Shown: positions 9,141 through 20,907, numbered from the stretch's first letter. The stretch: DNA of 50,881 nucleotides from Candidatus Poribacteria bacterium (GCA_021162805.1 JAGGXZ010000103.1:1-50881); one strand, 5' to 3'. Made by a program: numbers and translations. Notes: generated from the sequence alone by a model not told the origin.

Positions 9141-9509
9141 TCAAAACTCCCTCAGCTCCCTCGCGCTTTTTAATCTGGCGGAAGCTCCCTCCAAGATGGG
9201 ATTGGTTTCGGTTCCGGTCTTATCCTGGCGAAGGGCCTGAAGTTCCTTCCTGCTGAGGATCACATATATCCTTTCGCCCTTCTTAACGTAACCTAGACTT
9301 CTAAGGGCCATCTCCTGCGCTGTAGGGTCCTCTTTGAGCGCCTTTATCTCCTCTGAAAGCCGGGCACATTGGGCTTTGAGCGCTTTTATCTCATCGAGCT
9401 TCGACCGGAACAGCTTCCTGCTCTCTTGCCAGTGTCCCATAGTACTCGGGAGGGTTGCCGCTAGGGTCAAAACTGCCAAGGCCAGGCAGGCCATTAACGC
9501 TTTCAGCAT
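9141..9509 (-). CDS. Septum formation initiator family protein (FtsB/DivIC-like)
   Basis: A 122-residue single-pass membrane protein: hydrophobic N-terminus (LKALMACLALAVLTLAATL), a coiled coil of about 45 residues (SKLDEIKALKAQCARLSEEI), and the short conserved end ALRSLGYVKKGERIYVI typical of FtsB/DivIC. Such proteins join FtsL and FtsQ in the divisome. The tail beyond residue 95 is longer than usual and Lys/Arg/Glu-rich. It lies 32 bp downstream of enolase, a gene order seen in many bacteria, which supports the call. GGGGGAAG precedes the ATG. Confidence 0.8.
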   Translation of the reverse strand: MLKALMACLALAVLTLAATLPSTMGHWQESRKLFRSKLDEIKALKAQCARLSEEIKALKEDPTAQEMALRSLGYVKKGERIYVILSRKELQALRQDKTGTETNPILEGASARLKSARELREF

Positions 9510-9541
9510 CTCTTCCCCCTTGACCGCCTAAACGGGCGGGT

Positions 9542-12714
<3,173 letters not shown>

Positions 12715-12754
12715 CTCTTAATCCCCCATATTACCTTGTCCTTTCCTTGACTTT

Positions 12755-12788
12755 GACGGCGGTCGGCGGACTGCCGACAGCGGACGTC
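12755..12788. repeat. Inverted heptad repeat (GGCGGAC-type words)
   Basis: Consecutive 7-nt words GGCGGTC, GGCGGAC, TGCCGAC and AGCGGAC form both a tandem period-7 array and an imperfect palindrome with GTCGGC facing GCCGAC. It occupies the gap between map and the flavoprotein gene, which may make it a terminator or an intergenic repetitive element. Confidence 0.65.
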
Positions 12789-12789
12789 T

Positions 12790-13572
12790 TTAAAACTCTA
12801 TATCGGGATCAGGCAGGGTGAGGATCTCAGGGCCATCTGAGAGTATGGCGACGGTGTGCTCGAAGTGCGCTGAGAGGCTACCATCGGCGGTGACAACGGT
12901 CCACCCGTCCTCCAGCACCACCACCCTCCAATCCCCTGCGCTGACCATCGGCTCGATGGCAAGGACCATCCCGGGTTTAAGTTTAGGGCCAACTCCGGGC
13001 TTGCCGAAATTGGGGATCTGGGGTTCTTCGTGCATCTCCCTGCCTATGCCATGGCCGACGAAATCCCGTATCACCGAATACCCATGTGACTCCACATGGC
13101 GCTGTATGGCGTGACATATATCCCCCAACCTGTTGCCGGGCTTCGCCTGTTCGATCCCTTTATATAGTGCCTCACGGGTAACGCGGAGAAGCCTGCGAGC
13201 CTCCTCCGATATCTCGCCCACGGGGAAGGTGAAGGCTCTGTCCCCGTGATATCCCTTCAATCTGGCGCCGACATCCACGCTCAGGATATCCCCTGAGCGC
13301 AACACCGTATCGTTTGAGGGTATGCCGTGTATAACCACCTCGTTCACCGAAGCACAGATGGCACCGGGATATGGCGGGTGACCGGGTATGGTATATCCCA
13401 GGAAGGAGGGATATGCCCTGTTCTTTCGGATCACCCTCCTAGCCAGCGAATCGAGCGATTTTGTGGTGACGCCGGGCCTGATCTGCTCGGCTATCGCCAT
13501 GATCACCTCGCTCACCACCTGTGCGCTCTTACGCATCAGCTCGATCTCTTCCTTGGTCTTGATCGGTATCAT
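12790..13572 (-). CDS. map: Methionine aminopeptidase, type I
   Basis: Removes N-terminal methionine from nascent proteins. The 260-residue protein begins MIPIKTKEEIELMRKSAQVV, typical for type I MAP without N-terminal extension. Metal ligands are in SVDVGARLKGYHGDRAFTF (two Asp), GHGIGREMHEEPQIPNF (His), LAIEPMV (Glu) and AHFEHTVAI (Glu). GGAGAGGGG precedes ATG 13572, so the upstream in-frame Met at 13638 is rejected. The gene starts inside the 3' end of the BadF-like gene (44-bp overlap), so the two are tightly coupled. Confidence 0.96.
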   Translation of the reverse strand: MIPIKTKEEIELMRKSAQVVSEVIMAIAEQIRPGVTTKSLDSLARRVIRKNRAYPSFLGYTIPGHPPYPGAICASVNEVVIHGIPSNDTVLRSGDILSVDVGARLKGYHGDRAFTFPVGEISEEARRLLRVTREALYKGIEQAKPGNRLGDICHAIQRHVESHGYSVIRDFVGHGIGREMHEEPQIPNFGKPGVGPKLKPGMVLAIEPMVSAGDWRVVVLEDGWTVVTADGSLSAHFEHTVAILSDGPEILTLPDPDIEF

Positions 13573-14233
13573 ATCCCCTCTCCCTAAGAGATTTGACCAG
13601 GCCCCAAAGCAGCACATTCCTGCCCAATTCCACCACATCGCAGTAGAACCTCAGGCTCTCAACGAAACACCTGTTAAGGCAAAGGCCCCCGGAGAGGTAT
13701 ATCTTATCGGGTTTGCCGGCGAAGGTGTAGACGTTATAGGCCACGCCGTGGACGAAGCTGGCGACGGCCTCCTCGATCGAGCTCCCCTTTATTATGGAGT
13801 CGAAGACCCTCTCCAGTCCGAATATGCCGCATGTGACGTTCGCTCGCTTACGCGTGGCGGGCAGGATCGAGTAGTCTATCTCGTAATACTTCCCCAACAA
13901 TTCAAGCGTGAAGCCGGTTGCCGCCCCGCATGCCTGATTCCAATCGAGCCTCACAGGTCTGCGTGATCTGAACTGGCACAGCTTTGTATCGCGCGCCCCG
14001 ACATCCACTATCACGAAATCCTCCTCCTCGACCAGCATAAGACCGCCGAGCGAAAGGGCGATGAGCTCGTTCTCGTAAACTTCACACCGGCTTCTCCCCA
14101 GATGTCCCGTCGCCGCCTCGAAGGTCAGGGATCTATTCCCGATGATCTCCCTCGTGGGAAGGACCTTCACCTTACGGCTTTCGATCTCCATTATCTTCGT
14201 CCATGATGTGCCGCAGTCGGCTATAAGTGTCAA
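13529..14233 (-). CDS. BadF/HgdC-type ASKHA ATPase ([4Fe-4S] activator)
   Basis: A 234-residue ATPase of the BadF/BadG/BcrA/HgdC family, whose members form homodimers bridged by one [4Fe-4S] cluster and deliver low-potential electrons to partner enzymes. The actin-like phosphate loops LIADCGTSWTK and IVDVGARDTKLCQF are present. Both cluster-ligand cysteines are recognisable: Cys102 in ACGAATGFT and Cys135 in VTCGIFGLERVF. The C-terminal IYLSGGLCLNRCFVE matches the adenosine motif. No canonical 2-hydroxyacyl-CoA dehydratase or benzoyl-CoA reductase is nearby. Instead it lies 21 bp after a Cys-containing gene of unknown function, its likely partner. Confidence 0.8.
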   Translation of the reverse strand: MTLIADCGTSWTKIMEIESRKVKVLPTREIIGNRSLTFEAATGHLGRSRCEVYENELIALSLGGLMLVEEEDFVIVDVGARDTKLCQFRSRRPVRLDWNQACGAATGFTLELLGKYYEIDYSILPATRKRANVTCGIFGLERVFDSIIKGSSIEEAVASFVHGVAYNVYTFAGKPDKIYLSGGLCLNRCFVESLRFYCDVVELGRNVLLWGLVKSLRERGYDTDQDQGRDRADA

Positions 14234-14254
14234 GCTATCAACCTCCAGAGGTCA

Positions 14255-14995
14255 TCAAGTCTTATGTTTCACGTCCCAATTAAGCCTTATAAACGCCTCT
14301 ACTTTGGCGATCACGCTGTTGGTGAGTTTGCCGTGGACATCTATGTAGAGTCCATCGTACTTTTCGGCCAGATACTTCGCCAGGGCGTTCTTAGCGCAGA
14401 AGGATTGGGCGTAGAAGACGGTCGGCACATCCGGATCGACCTCCATCTCGGCCTCCAGATCGGCGGGAGTGCCGTACTCGACCGCCCTCGTCCAACCGTA
14501 AACATGCGTGGTGTTCGGAAACAGCTCCAGCAGCCTCATGTCGTGAGGCGGGACCCCCCAGAAGCCATGTGTCGGCTTACACTGAACGTATTCCCTCTCA
14601 TCGTCGGCCTGGATCAGATCCATTATCCTCTCGACCTTCTCCCTAAGCGGCAGATTGGACGTGGCTATCCTGAGCGGGCGTAGACGTCTCATGTTATGAT
14701 TCCTCACCTCTACGACTTCAAACCCCATGTCCTTCAGGATCTTAGCGGCAAACCTTCCCTGATCGCATTTGTCCTCCCCTACCGCCGCTACGATCACGCC
14801 GAGTTGATCTTTCAGGTGAAGGGCGTTGTTGACTATGTTACGAATGATGTGACAGTACACCTCGGGGATAACCCCGAAGTCGGGCGCGCCCAGATCGACG
14901 TCCAGATCAACGGGATCGCCGCTGAACCTCTCCCTCTGCTTGTCAAGGGCATCCCTCGGAGGATACCCGTAATATCCTATCTTCTTCCCCCGCAT
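14255..14995 (-). CDS. Unknown Cys-containing protein, putative partner of the BadF-like activator
   Basis: A 246-residue soluble protein that I do not assign to a named family. Four Cys residues (48, 77, 139 and 200) stand in conserved-looking contexts: PEVYCHII, GEDKCDQGRF, VQCKPTHGFWGVPPHD and YAQSFCAKN. Three or four of them could ligate an iron-sulfur cluster, as in HgdB-like dehydratase subunits that receive electrons from HgdC-type activators. Alternating strand/helix pattern (GVIVAAVGEDK, GFEVVEVRNHN) suggests a Rossmann-like fold. AGGTGA precedes the ATG, which overlaps the 3' end of miaB by 19 bp. The gene precedes the BadF-like ATPase. Function is inferred only from the neighbour. 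Confidence 0.6.
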   Translation of the reverse strand: MRGKKIGYYGYPPRDALDKQRERFSGDPVDLDVDLGAPDFGVIPEVYCHIIRNIVNNALHLKDQLGVIVAAVGEDKCDQGRFAAKILKDMGFEVVEVRNHNMRRLRPLRIATSNLPLREKVERIMDLIQADDEREYVQCKPTHGFWGVPPHDMRLLELFPNTTHVYGWTRAVEYGTPADLEAEMEVDPDVPTVFYAQSFCAKNALAKYLAEKYDGLYIDVHGKLTNSVIAKVEAFIRLNWDVKHKT

Positions 14996-16302
14996 AGGCT
15001 TTCACCTATCAGCGTGTGTGAGGTAACCCTTTTCACGATCACCCTCACGATCTCCCCGGGCGATGAGCCGTCATCCGGGAAGACGGTCGTCCGGAAATCA
15101 TCCGTTTTGCCGAAGAGATCGCCCTCGCCCTTTTTAGAGCGGCCTTCAACCAGCACCTCGACCTTCCTGTCGATGAAGGCCCTGTTTTTCTCAAGCGATA
15201 TCCGCTCCTGAAGATCTATTATCTCCGCGAGCCTTCTGGATTTAACCTCCTCGGGCACATCGTCCCTGAACCGTTTGGAGGCTATTGAGCCCTCCCGCGG
15301 CGAGTATTTGAAGGTGAAGGCGGAGTCGAACCTGATCCTCTCCATCATCTCATACGTCGCCCGGAAATCCTCCTCAGTTTCAGTGGGGAATCCCACGATG
15401 ATATCGGTCGAAAGGCCAACTCCCGGCATCCTGCCGCGCAGCTTATCGACCAGATCGAGGAATTCACCCGATGTATAGCTCCGTCTCATCAGTTTGAGTA
15501 TTCTATCCGATCCGGCCTGTAGTGGCAGATGAACGTGTTTACAGATATTGTCGTGCGACGCCATGACCTCTATTACCTCATCGGTCATATCGGACGGATA
15601 GGGAGCGGTGAACCTGATACGGAGTATCCCATCCACCTCGGCGACCCTATCGAGCAGATCGGCGAAATTGTGTCTGCCATCGTTGTATGAATTCACGTTT
15701 TGCCCCAATAGGACTATCTCCTTGTACCCCTCATCGGCCAGGGATTTGATCTCGTCGAGGATGGTCTCCAGCGGCCTGCTCCTCTCCCGCCCCCGCACGA
15801 AGGGAACTATGCAGAAGGTGCAGAACTTATTGCAACCCCGCATTATCGTCACCCACGCCCTAACGCCTTTCTCCCTCATGGGCTCCACATCCTCATAGAG
15901 CTCCGAAGCGTCCAATCTCAGGTTGAGATACGGCTCATCCCTCCGGACTTTGGCGAGGGCCTGTGGCAAAGACCTGTAAGCGTCGGGGCCGAGGATCAGA
16001 TCCACATACGGGGCCTTTTCGATGATTCTATCGCCCAGATGCTGTGCCATGCAGCCACAGACGCCCAAAATCAACCTCGGATTACGTTGCTTGTATACCT
16101 TGAGATTGGAGAGCCTACCGAAAACCCTCCTTTCGGCGTGTTCCCTGACGGCGCAGGTGTTGAGCAGGATGACGTCCGCCTCATCCGGGGAGTTTACGAT
16201 TCGGTATCCGCTTCTCGTAAGGATGCCCGCCATCACCTCGGAGTCGTTCAGGTTCATCTGGCATCCATATGTCTCTATATAAACCCTCCTGGGCCTTGAC
16301 AT
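14977..16302 (-). CDS. miaB: tRNA-2-methylthio-N6-dimethylallyladenosine synthase MiaB
   Basis: Radical SAM methylthiotransferase that adds the 2-methylthio group to i6A37 of tRNAs. The 441 residues show the N-terminal UPF0004 domain (ETYGCQMNLNDSEVMAG, NTCAVREHAERRV, GVCGCMAQ) with three cluster-ligating Cys, the radical SAM CxxxCxxC loop (GCNKFCTFCIVPFVRGRE), and a C-terminal TRAM domain (RKVEVLVEG). The protein reads FVRGRERSR after the cluster, as in MiaB rather than RimO or MtaB. It heads the minus-strand block that includes the BadF pair and map, and has its own promoter at 16339-16367. Confidence 0.95.
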   Translation of the reverse strand: MSRPRRVYIETYGCQMNLNDSEVMAGILTRSGYRIVNSPDEADVILLNTCAVREHAERRVFGRLSNLKVYKQRNPRLILGVCGCMAQHLGDRIIEKAPYVDLILGPDAYRSLPQALAKVRRDEPYLNLRLDASELYEDVEPMREKGVRAWVTIMRGCNKFCTFCIVPFVRGRERSRPLETILDEIKSLADEGYKEIVLLGQNVNSYNDGRHNFADLLDRVAEVDGILRIRFTAPYPSDMTDEVIEVMASHDNICKHVHLPLQAGSDRILKLMRRSYTSGEFLDLVDKLRGRMPGVGLSTDIIVGFPTETEEDFRATYEMMERIRFDSAFTFKYSPREGSIASKRFRDDVPEEVKSRRLAEIIDLQERISLEKNRAFIDRKVEVLVEGRSKKGEGDLFGKTDDFRTTVFPDDGSSPGEIVRVIVKRVTSHTLIGESLCGGRR

Positions 16303-16338
16303 AATCCTCGCCTCCGAATCACTTGATCTCTGACTACA

Positions 16339-16367
16339 ATTATACTCTCACGCTCGGCGTAACGCAA
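16339..16367 (-). promoter_or_regulatory. Promoter of the miaB block
   Basis: On the minus strand TTGCGT (16367-16362) and TATAAT (16344-16339) are 17 bp apart, about 36 bp upstream of the miaB ATG. It is placed back to back with a plus-strand promoter for the secreted DUF4091 protein. Confidence 0.65.
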
Positions 16368-16388
16368 GTAGGAGCATTGCCGGGGAGG

Positions 16389-16417
16389 TTGACAGCGCAC
16401 CGGGGAAGGGATAAAAT
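16389..16417 (+). promoter_or_regulatory. Promoter of the secreted DUF4091 protein gene
   Basis: TTGACA (16389-16394), 17-bp spacer, TAAAAT (16412-16417). Transcription would begin near 16424, about 37 nt before the chosen ATG at 16461. This supports rejecting the in-frame start at 16323, which lies upstream of the promoter. Confidence 0.65.
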
Positions 16418-16460
16418 CAGAGCTGAATCAGATAGGAATCACAGTGGAACGGGTGAGGAG

Positions 16461-19298
16461 ATGATCAGATCGGGAATGGTGACGGTCTTGATATCGATGG
16501 CAATATATGGGTTGGCATTCGGACAGCTACGGACGGCCCGGCTGAAGGTCATCGCCGATAACTCCATAGCCGCTGCCGGAGATGAAATCCATCACAACGC
16601 CGGGGCGAAATCCGTCCTGCGCATCAAAGGGATCGAGCATATCCTTATATTCAAATTCGATCTCTCACCGATCAAGGGATGGAAGGTGCATAGAGCCTAT
16701 CTGTATCTACACGCCGCTCATGAGCATCGCCTGCGCACCATAGGTCTTTCGACCATAGCCTCCAACTGGCAGGAGGGGAACGGAGTGGACAGGGCGGTCG
16801 ATGGGGGATCCTGCTTCACACACGCTATTTACCCTTATAAACGCTGGGCCGGTGAGGGAAGCGATCTGACCGATGTCACCTTTGGCGCCGGAAACACCCT
16901 TTACGCCTTCGTAGATCTAAAGGAGATTGGGGGTGGTTGGCTGGAGATCGATGTGCCGGCAAAACTGATATCGGCCATGCTATGTGGAGCCTCATACGGT
17001 TTGGCGGTCAGCGATGAGAAGGGCCAGACGATGTGGAATAACGACATCCATAGCCGTGAGACCCCTTTTGCCCCCTATCTCGTCGTCAAGGGCGAGCCAT
17101 CAAAGGAGAGGACAAAACCACCTGCTGTCAAAAATCTTACCGCCCGACCTGACCCCGATTTATCCACCCTCAACTCCGGAGCTATTCGGCTGACGTTTGA
17201 CATCCCCATACCCGATGGCTCTCAATCCTTTCCCTTCGCATATCGCCTCGAGATAAAAGGCGGGCAGTTTGAGGGATGGACTCAACTCCCACGCCGGTTG
17301 ATCCCCTTCGCCGCACTGCCGGGCGAGAGGCAGGAGATAACGGTGCCGAATCTTAAACCTGAAACGGCCTATGAACTGAGGCTGAGCGTCTTAGATGAGG
17401 TGGGATCCACAAGCGGACCAAGCATAGTGAAGGTCACGTCATCCTCATCTAAGTCATATCCCAAACCTCTACCTGAAGTACCTCTGTTGCCAAAGCCCGA
17501 TCCGAATCCGATATCCTCGCTCTTCGTCGTCCCCGACACCGTTAAGCCGGATCCCGTGACGGGGAAGGTGATGGAGGACAGGAGAGGGAATTATGACAGA
17601 CTTAATCCCATTTGGGATGGCAGAACAATTCGCCTAGCGGCCGCTCGAAACGAGACCATCGCCTTCCAGATCGTCATCAGGGCCAAACAGGTCGAGTCGG
17701 TCGAGATAGGAGATCTCAGGGGGAAAAGCGGCAGTATACTGGCGTCGAACGTCCGACCCTATCGCGTCTGGTGTGTCAGAGAGGGAAATCGCTGGTTCCC
17801 TGAAATCGCCGTGCCGATACAGGTCAGGTTCGACGATCACGTCCCGAATCAGGAGTATCGGGTGATCTGGGTGGATCTACATGTGCCGAAAGGAATCCCA
17901 GCCGACGTGTACCGAGGAAACATAGTCGCGCTCGCCGATGGAAAAAGGATAGATGTTCCGATATACCTCCGTGTATGGGATTTCACCCTTCCGGATAGGC
18001 CGGGCTTCGTCGTGGATCTGAACGGATACGGCTCCGTCGCCTCCAGATTCGGCGTTAGGCATAACACGCCTGAGGGCATAGCGATCGAACACGCGTATCA
18101 TCGCCTTGCGTATGAACATCGAGCCACGCTAAATCTGCTCGCCTACAGCCATTCGGGACGAACATATGAGGGATGGGCTCCGCCGATTGAGGGCGAGGGC
18201 GAAAACGCCCATGTGGCTGAGTGGAGGGATTACGACGCCCATTATGGAGCGCTGTTTGACGGATCGGCCTTCTTCGGCCTGACTTGGGGCGGTCTACCGA
18301 TCCATCATCAGTATCTGCCGTTTCATGAGAACTACCCGATCCCGATTAAAGGACATTATCGGTATGAGAGCATGCCGGGGGATTACCGCGATATCATCAT
18401 CCGCCATGCCATGGAGGCACCACCGGTTGAGGAGGCTTTCACGCCGGATTACATCGCGGGGTTCAAGGCGGTGGTTCGGGATTTCGTCAGACATTTTCGG
18501 GAGAAAGGCTGGAGAGGGGTTCAGATGCAATGTTACTTCAACAACAAGTATTACTACAAAGACCCTCGCAAGGGAGGAAGAGGCACATCGTGGTGGCTGA
18601 TGGATGAGCCGATGCACAGGGACGATTGGCGCGCGCTGATCTTCTTCGGGAGGATGTTCAAGGAGGCGGTGCGGGATGCGGGCGGAGGAGTGAACTTCAT
18701 ATTCCGATGCGATGTGTCCAGACCCCAATGGGTGCGAGATCCGGATGAATTTCTCCCTTTGGTCGACCTGATGTGTGTCAGCGGGGAGTTCTTCCGGAAA
18801 AACAGGAGATGTATGGAGTTCCACAGGCGATACGGCATCCGGTTCTGGAACTACGGCACCCCTAATCGGGTGAGCGAGACTAACCTGAACGGGGAGGCAT
18901 GGGCGATTAAGGCCTTCCTGTTCGGCGCTGACGGAATCCTGCCGTGGAACACCATAGGGAGGGATGAGAACTTCGAACGGGCTGAGCCGACGGCGCTGCT
19001 CTATCCGGGGAAGCGGTTCGGCATCAATGGGCCACTGGCCAGCTTGAGGCTGAAGGCGCTAAGACGGGGGGAACAGGATGTGGAGTATCTGATCGCCCTT
19101 GCGCGAAGGTTCGGCTACGATCGGGAACAGATCGCATATGAAGTCGCCCGGTTTCTCGATTTGAGGGCGAGGACGGAGGAGAGATTCGTGGACGATGCCG
19201 GACGCACGGTTTTCGAATCGCTCCGACCGGAGGACTTCTTCAAGCTCAGATATGCCATCGGAACGATCCTCACCCCTTCAGCCTTCCACCGCCATTAA
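16461..19298 (+). CDS. Large secreted protein with CBM-like, Fn3 and DUF4091-type glycosidase-like domains
   Basis: A 945-residue exported protein. The N-terminal segment VTVLISMAIYGLAFG is a signal peptide. Next comes a DNRLRE/CBM96-like beta domain (about 25-220, with RAYLYLHAAH and WLEIDVPA), then a fibronectin type III-like domain (about 220-330), a Pro-rich linker, and a long region typical of DUF4091 proteins (about 350-930). The latter has AARNETIAFQIVIRA near its start, a TIM-barrel-like body, and LRLKALRRGEQDVEYLIALARRFGY at the end, written here as one motif split by AL. DUF4091 proteins are predicted glycoside hydrolases, so a role in polysaccharide degradation is likely. GGTGAGGAG precedes ATG 16461. 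Confidence 0.8.
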   Translation: MIRSGMVTVLISMAIYGLAFGQLRTARLKVIADNSIAAAGDEIHHNAGAKSVLRIKGIEHILIFKFDLSPIKGWKVHRAYLYLHAAHEHRLRTIGLSTIASNWQEGNGVDRAVDGGSCFTHAIYPYKRWAGEGSDLTDVTFGAGNTLYAFVDLKEIGGGWLEIDVPAKLISAMLCGASYGLAVSDEKGQTMWNNDIHSRETPFAPYLVVKGEPSKERTKPPAVKNLTARPDPDLSTLNSGAIRLTFDIPIPDGSQSFPFAYRLEIKGGQFEGWTQLPRRLIPFAALPGERQEITVPNLKPETAYELRLSVLDEVGSTSGPSIVKVTSSSSKSYPKPLPEVPLLPKPDPNPISSLFVVPDTVKPDPVTGKVMEDRRGNYDRLNPIWDGRTIRLAAARNETIAFQIVIRAKQVESVEIGDLRGKSGSILASNVRPYRVWCVREGNRWFPEIAVPIQVRFDDHVPNQEYRVIWVDLHVPKGIPADVYRGNIVALADGKRIDVPIYLRVWDFTLPDRPGFVVDLNGYGSVASRFGVRHNTPEGIAIEHAYHRLAYEHRATLNLLAYSHSGRTYEGWAPPIEGEGENAHVAEWRDYDAHYGALFDGSAFFGLTWGGLPIHHQYLPFHENYPIPIKGHYRYESMPGDYRDIIIRHAMEAPPVEEAFTPDYIAGFKAVVRDFVRHFREKGWRGVQMQCYFNNKYYYKDPRKGGRGTSWWLMDEPMHRDDWRALIFFGRMFKEAVRDAGGGVNFIFRCDVSRPQWVRDPDEFLPLVDLMCVSGEFFRKNRRCMEFHRRYGIRFWNYGTPNRVSETNLNGEAWAIKAFLFGADGILPWNTIGRDENFERAEPTALLYPGKRFGINGPLASLRLKALRRGEQDVEYLIALARRFGYDREQIAYEVARFLDLRARTEERFVDDAGRTVFESLRPEDFFKLRYAIGTILTPSAFHRH

Positions 19299-19835
19299 GT
19301 CACATTTAGATTGTGAGAGGCAATGGTTCCCTTTCGACCCTTGAATAGAGCCCGTCGATCTCCTCCTGGAGTTTAATGGTACGTATTAGAGCGGTCACTA
19401 TCCGGCAATAAGTACGGATATCGTCTAAGCTGAGCCGTCGTTCCCTTCGATCTTTAAGCCATTTTTCACAGACCTGGTAGCCACCGATGGGATATTCCCA
19501 TACCTCTAACGGCACCGGTGTGAAATACTGAGTCCTGTTGATGTACATTCTTTCGGTCTCCGCATCGTAGCGAAAGCCTTCACGCTTGTTCTTCGCCACG
19601 CGGTTATCGCCTTTACCTTCAAAACGGGTTAAGGGCGGGTCCAGCTCGGGTGATTCGAGCAGATGCAATGCTACAAGGCGTCTGCCAAGCTCGGCCATAG
19701 CTTCAAAGGTCTCCCGCTCAGCCGGAAATGGAATGCGCGGAAAGTCCAATCGCAGAAATTCGGCGTATTTCTCCCGATAGGAGGGGCGTAGAGTACGGCG
19801 TAGATGTAGTGGAAGATCTGCTCCGGGGTAATGGA

Positions 19836-20285
19836 CGCTGACGCTGGAGGGTTGGGGGATTCAACCTCCTGGAGAGCGCTGGCAATAGCTTCCAAGACGC
19901 TTTCGATATTCGATAGCACCTGCTCGTTGGTGAAGCGTATGACGCGTAGGCCAAGGCTTTCCAAGAACTCTCGACGAATGGCGTCCTCTTGAGGGGTGTA
20001 TTGATGAATAGGTCCGTCTACCTCAACCACGAGCTTGGCTTCCTGGCAGTAGAAGTCCACGATAAAACGGTCGATAGCGTGTTGGCGGCGAAACTTATAA
20101 CCCAGTAACTGGCGGCGACGCAGATGCTGCCAGAGTTTCTTCTCCGCTGGTGTGGGATTCCGGCGCATCTCACGGGCTAAAGGCTTGAGTTTCTCCCAGA
20201 GGTGCGGAGGGGTATACCATCCATACCCCTCCCCTTGCTCCCCTCCCCGTTTACGGGGAGGGGAAACAGGGGTGGGGTTATATGC
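19836..20285 (-). mobile_element. DUF559 (Vsr-like) endonuclease unit with GC-rich palindrome inserted in frame
   Basis: Within the restriction-enzyme remnant, about 150 codons encode a DUF559 domain: NPTPAEKKLWQHLRRRQLLG, GYKFRRQHAIDRFIVDFYC, AKLVVEVDGPIH and LGLRVIRFTNEQVL. These carry the D-(x)n-ExD-type residues of very-short-patch-repair-like nucleases. The host protein reads continuously on both sides (LNEELMGKLEEAY before, SITPEQIFHYIYAVLY after), so the insert is in frame and did not stop translation. The 5' edge of the insert is a GC-rich palindrome (20224-20280), as in REP-like elements. No target duplication is obvious. The interpretation as a mobile unit is inference. Confidence 0.6.
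20224..20280. repeat. REP-like GC-rich palindrome at the edge of the DUF559 insert
   Basis: The core 20240-20263 is a perfect inverted repeat: CCCCTCCCCGT, loop TT, ACGGGGAGGGG. Flanks extend it imperfectly (CCCCTCCCCTTG facing CAGGGGTGGGG). It is translated as the Pro/Gly/Arg-rich stretch TPVSPPRKRGGEQGEG, an obvious low-complexity graft in the protein. Confidence 0.75.
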
Positions 20286-20864
20286 CTCTTCCAGCTTTCC
20301 CATCAGCTCCTCATTTAAGTTCGGCCGCCGTTCCTGCGGTTCTAGATCGCTGAACAGGTCTTCCCGCTCGGCATCAGGATATAGATAGAGGGGGAAATGG
20401 TAATCAATCGTTTTCAGCGATACCGCTACATGCTCTGAAATCGCTTTAGTGACAAAGGCATGTTGCCAACCGCCTAAATGCTCCACCCGTCTAGGCACGA
20501 TTAACGCCATGTTCTCCCCCGCCAACATATGACGCATGATCTCGGGGCGAGGCCTACAGTGGAAACCTCGGGAGCGGCCCGTGTAATAGGTGTAACGGAG
20601 GTCAAAGGGGCGGTATAGGATGGGGACGATGTGATCGCGGGATGGGCCGCTTTCCCTCAGGTCTTCCTGGGCCAGCGTGATTTTCCAATCCCTGGCGTCT
20701 CTGCCCAAGTTATAGGCATGACGGGCCAGCTCAGGGTCCATTCGGGAGAAGTTGAGCACGGTGGTCCAGAGTCTCTGCATCAAAACCTAACGCCATCGAG
20801 CTCAGGCTTATGGTTGAGGCATTGCAAGGTAATCGGGGAAAACATGAACGATCTCGATGAGACG

Positions 20865-20893
20865 ATTATATATGGCTTTTGAAAACTTGTCAA
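20865..20893 (-). promoter_or_regulatory. Perfect consensus promoter facing the restriction-enzyme remnant
   Basis: On the minus strand TTGACA (20893-20888), 17 bp, TATAAT (20870-20865). The transcript would start near 20858 and run into the remnant at 20783. Between them an ATG at about 20845 opens a 21-codon frame that stops before the remnant, so the original 5' end is gone. Confidence 0.65.
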
Positions 20894-20907
20894 GAACAAC
20901 CGCTGAC

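Larger units (their letters stand above)
19306..20783 (-). pseudogene. C-terminal remnant of a type ISP restriction-modification enzyme, frameshifted and interrupted by DUF559
   Basis: The first 166 codons match the C-terminal target-recognition part of single-chain type ISP/IIG-like enzymes (PILYRPFDLRYTYYTGRSRG, MRHMLAGENMALIVPR, HVAVSLKTIDYHFPLYLYP). The far end, in another frame (19306-about 19785), encodes the usual terminus (YFTPVPLEVWEYPIGGYQVC, CEKWLKDRRERRLSLDDIRT). A one-base deletion near 19780-19790 separates the frames: the original likely read YAPSYREKYAEFLRL. Between them about 150 codons form an unrelated DUF559 domain. The nuclease, helicase and methyltransferase domains are missing, so the enzyme is dead unless expressed as a fragment. 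Confidence 0.78.

Noticed and set aside
16323-16460. N-terminal extension of the DUF4091 protein from 16323
   Set aside because: The promoter lies at 16389-16417, within that stretch, and a signal peptide with a ribosome site starts at 16461.
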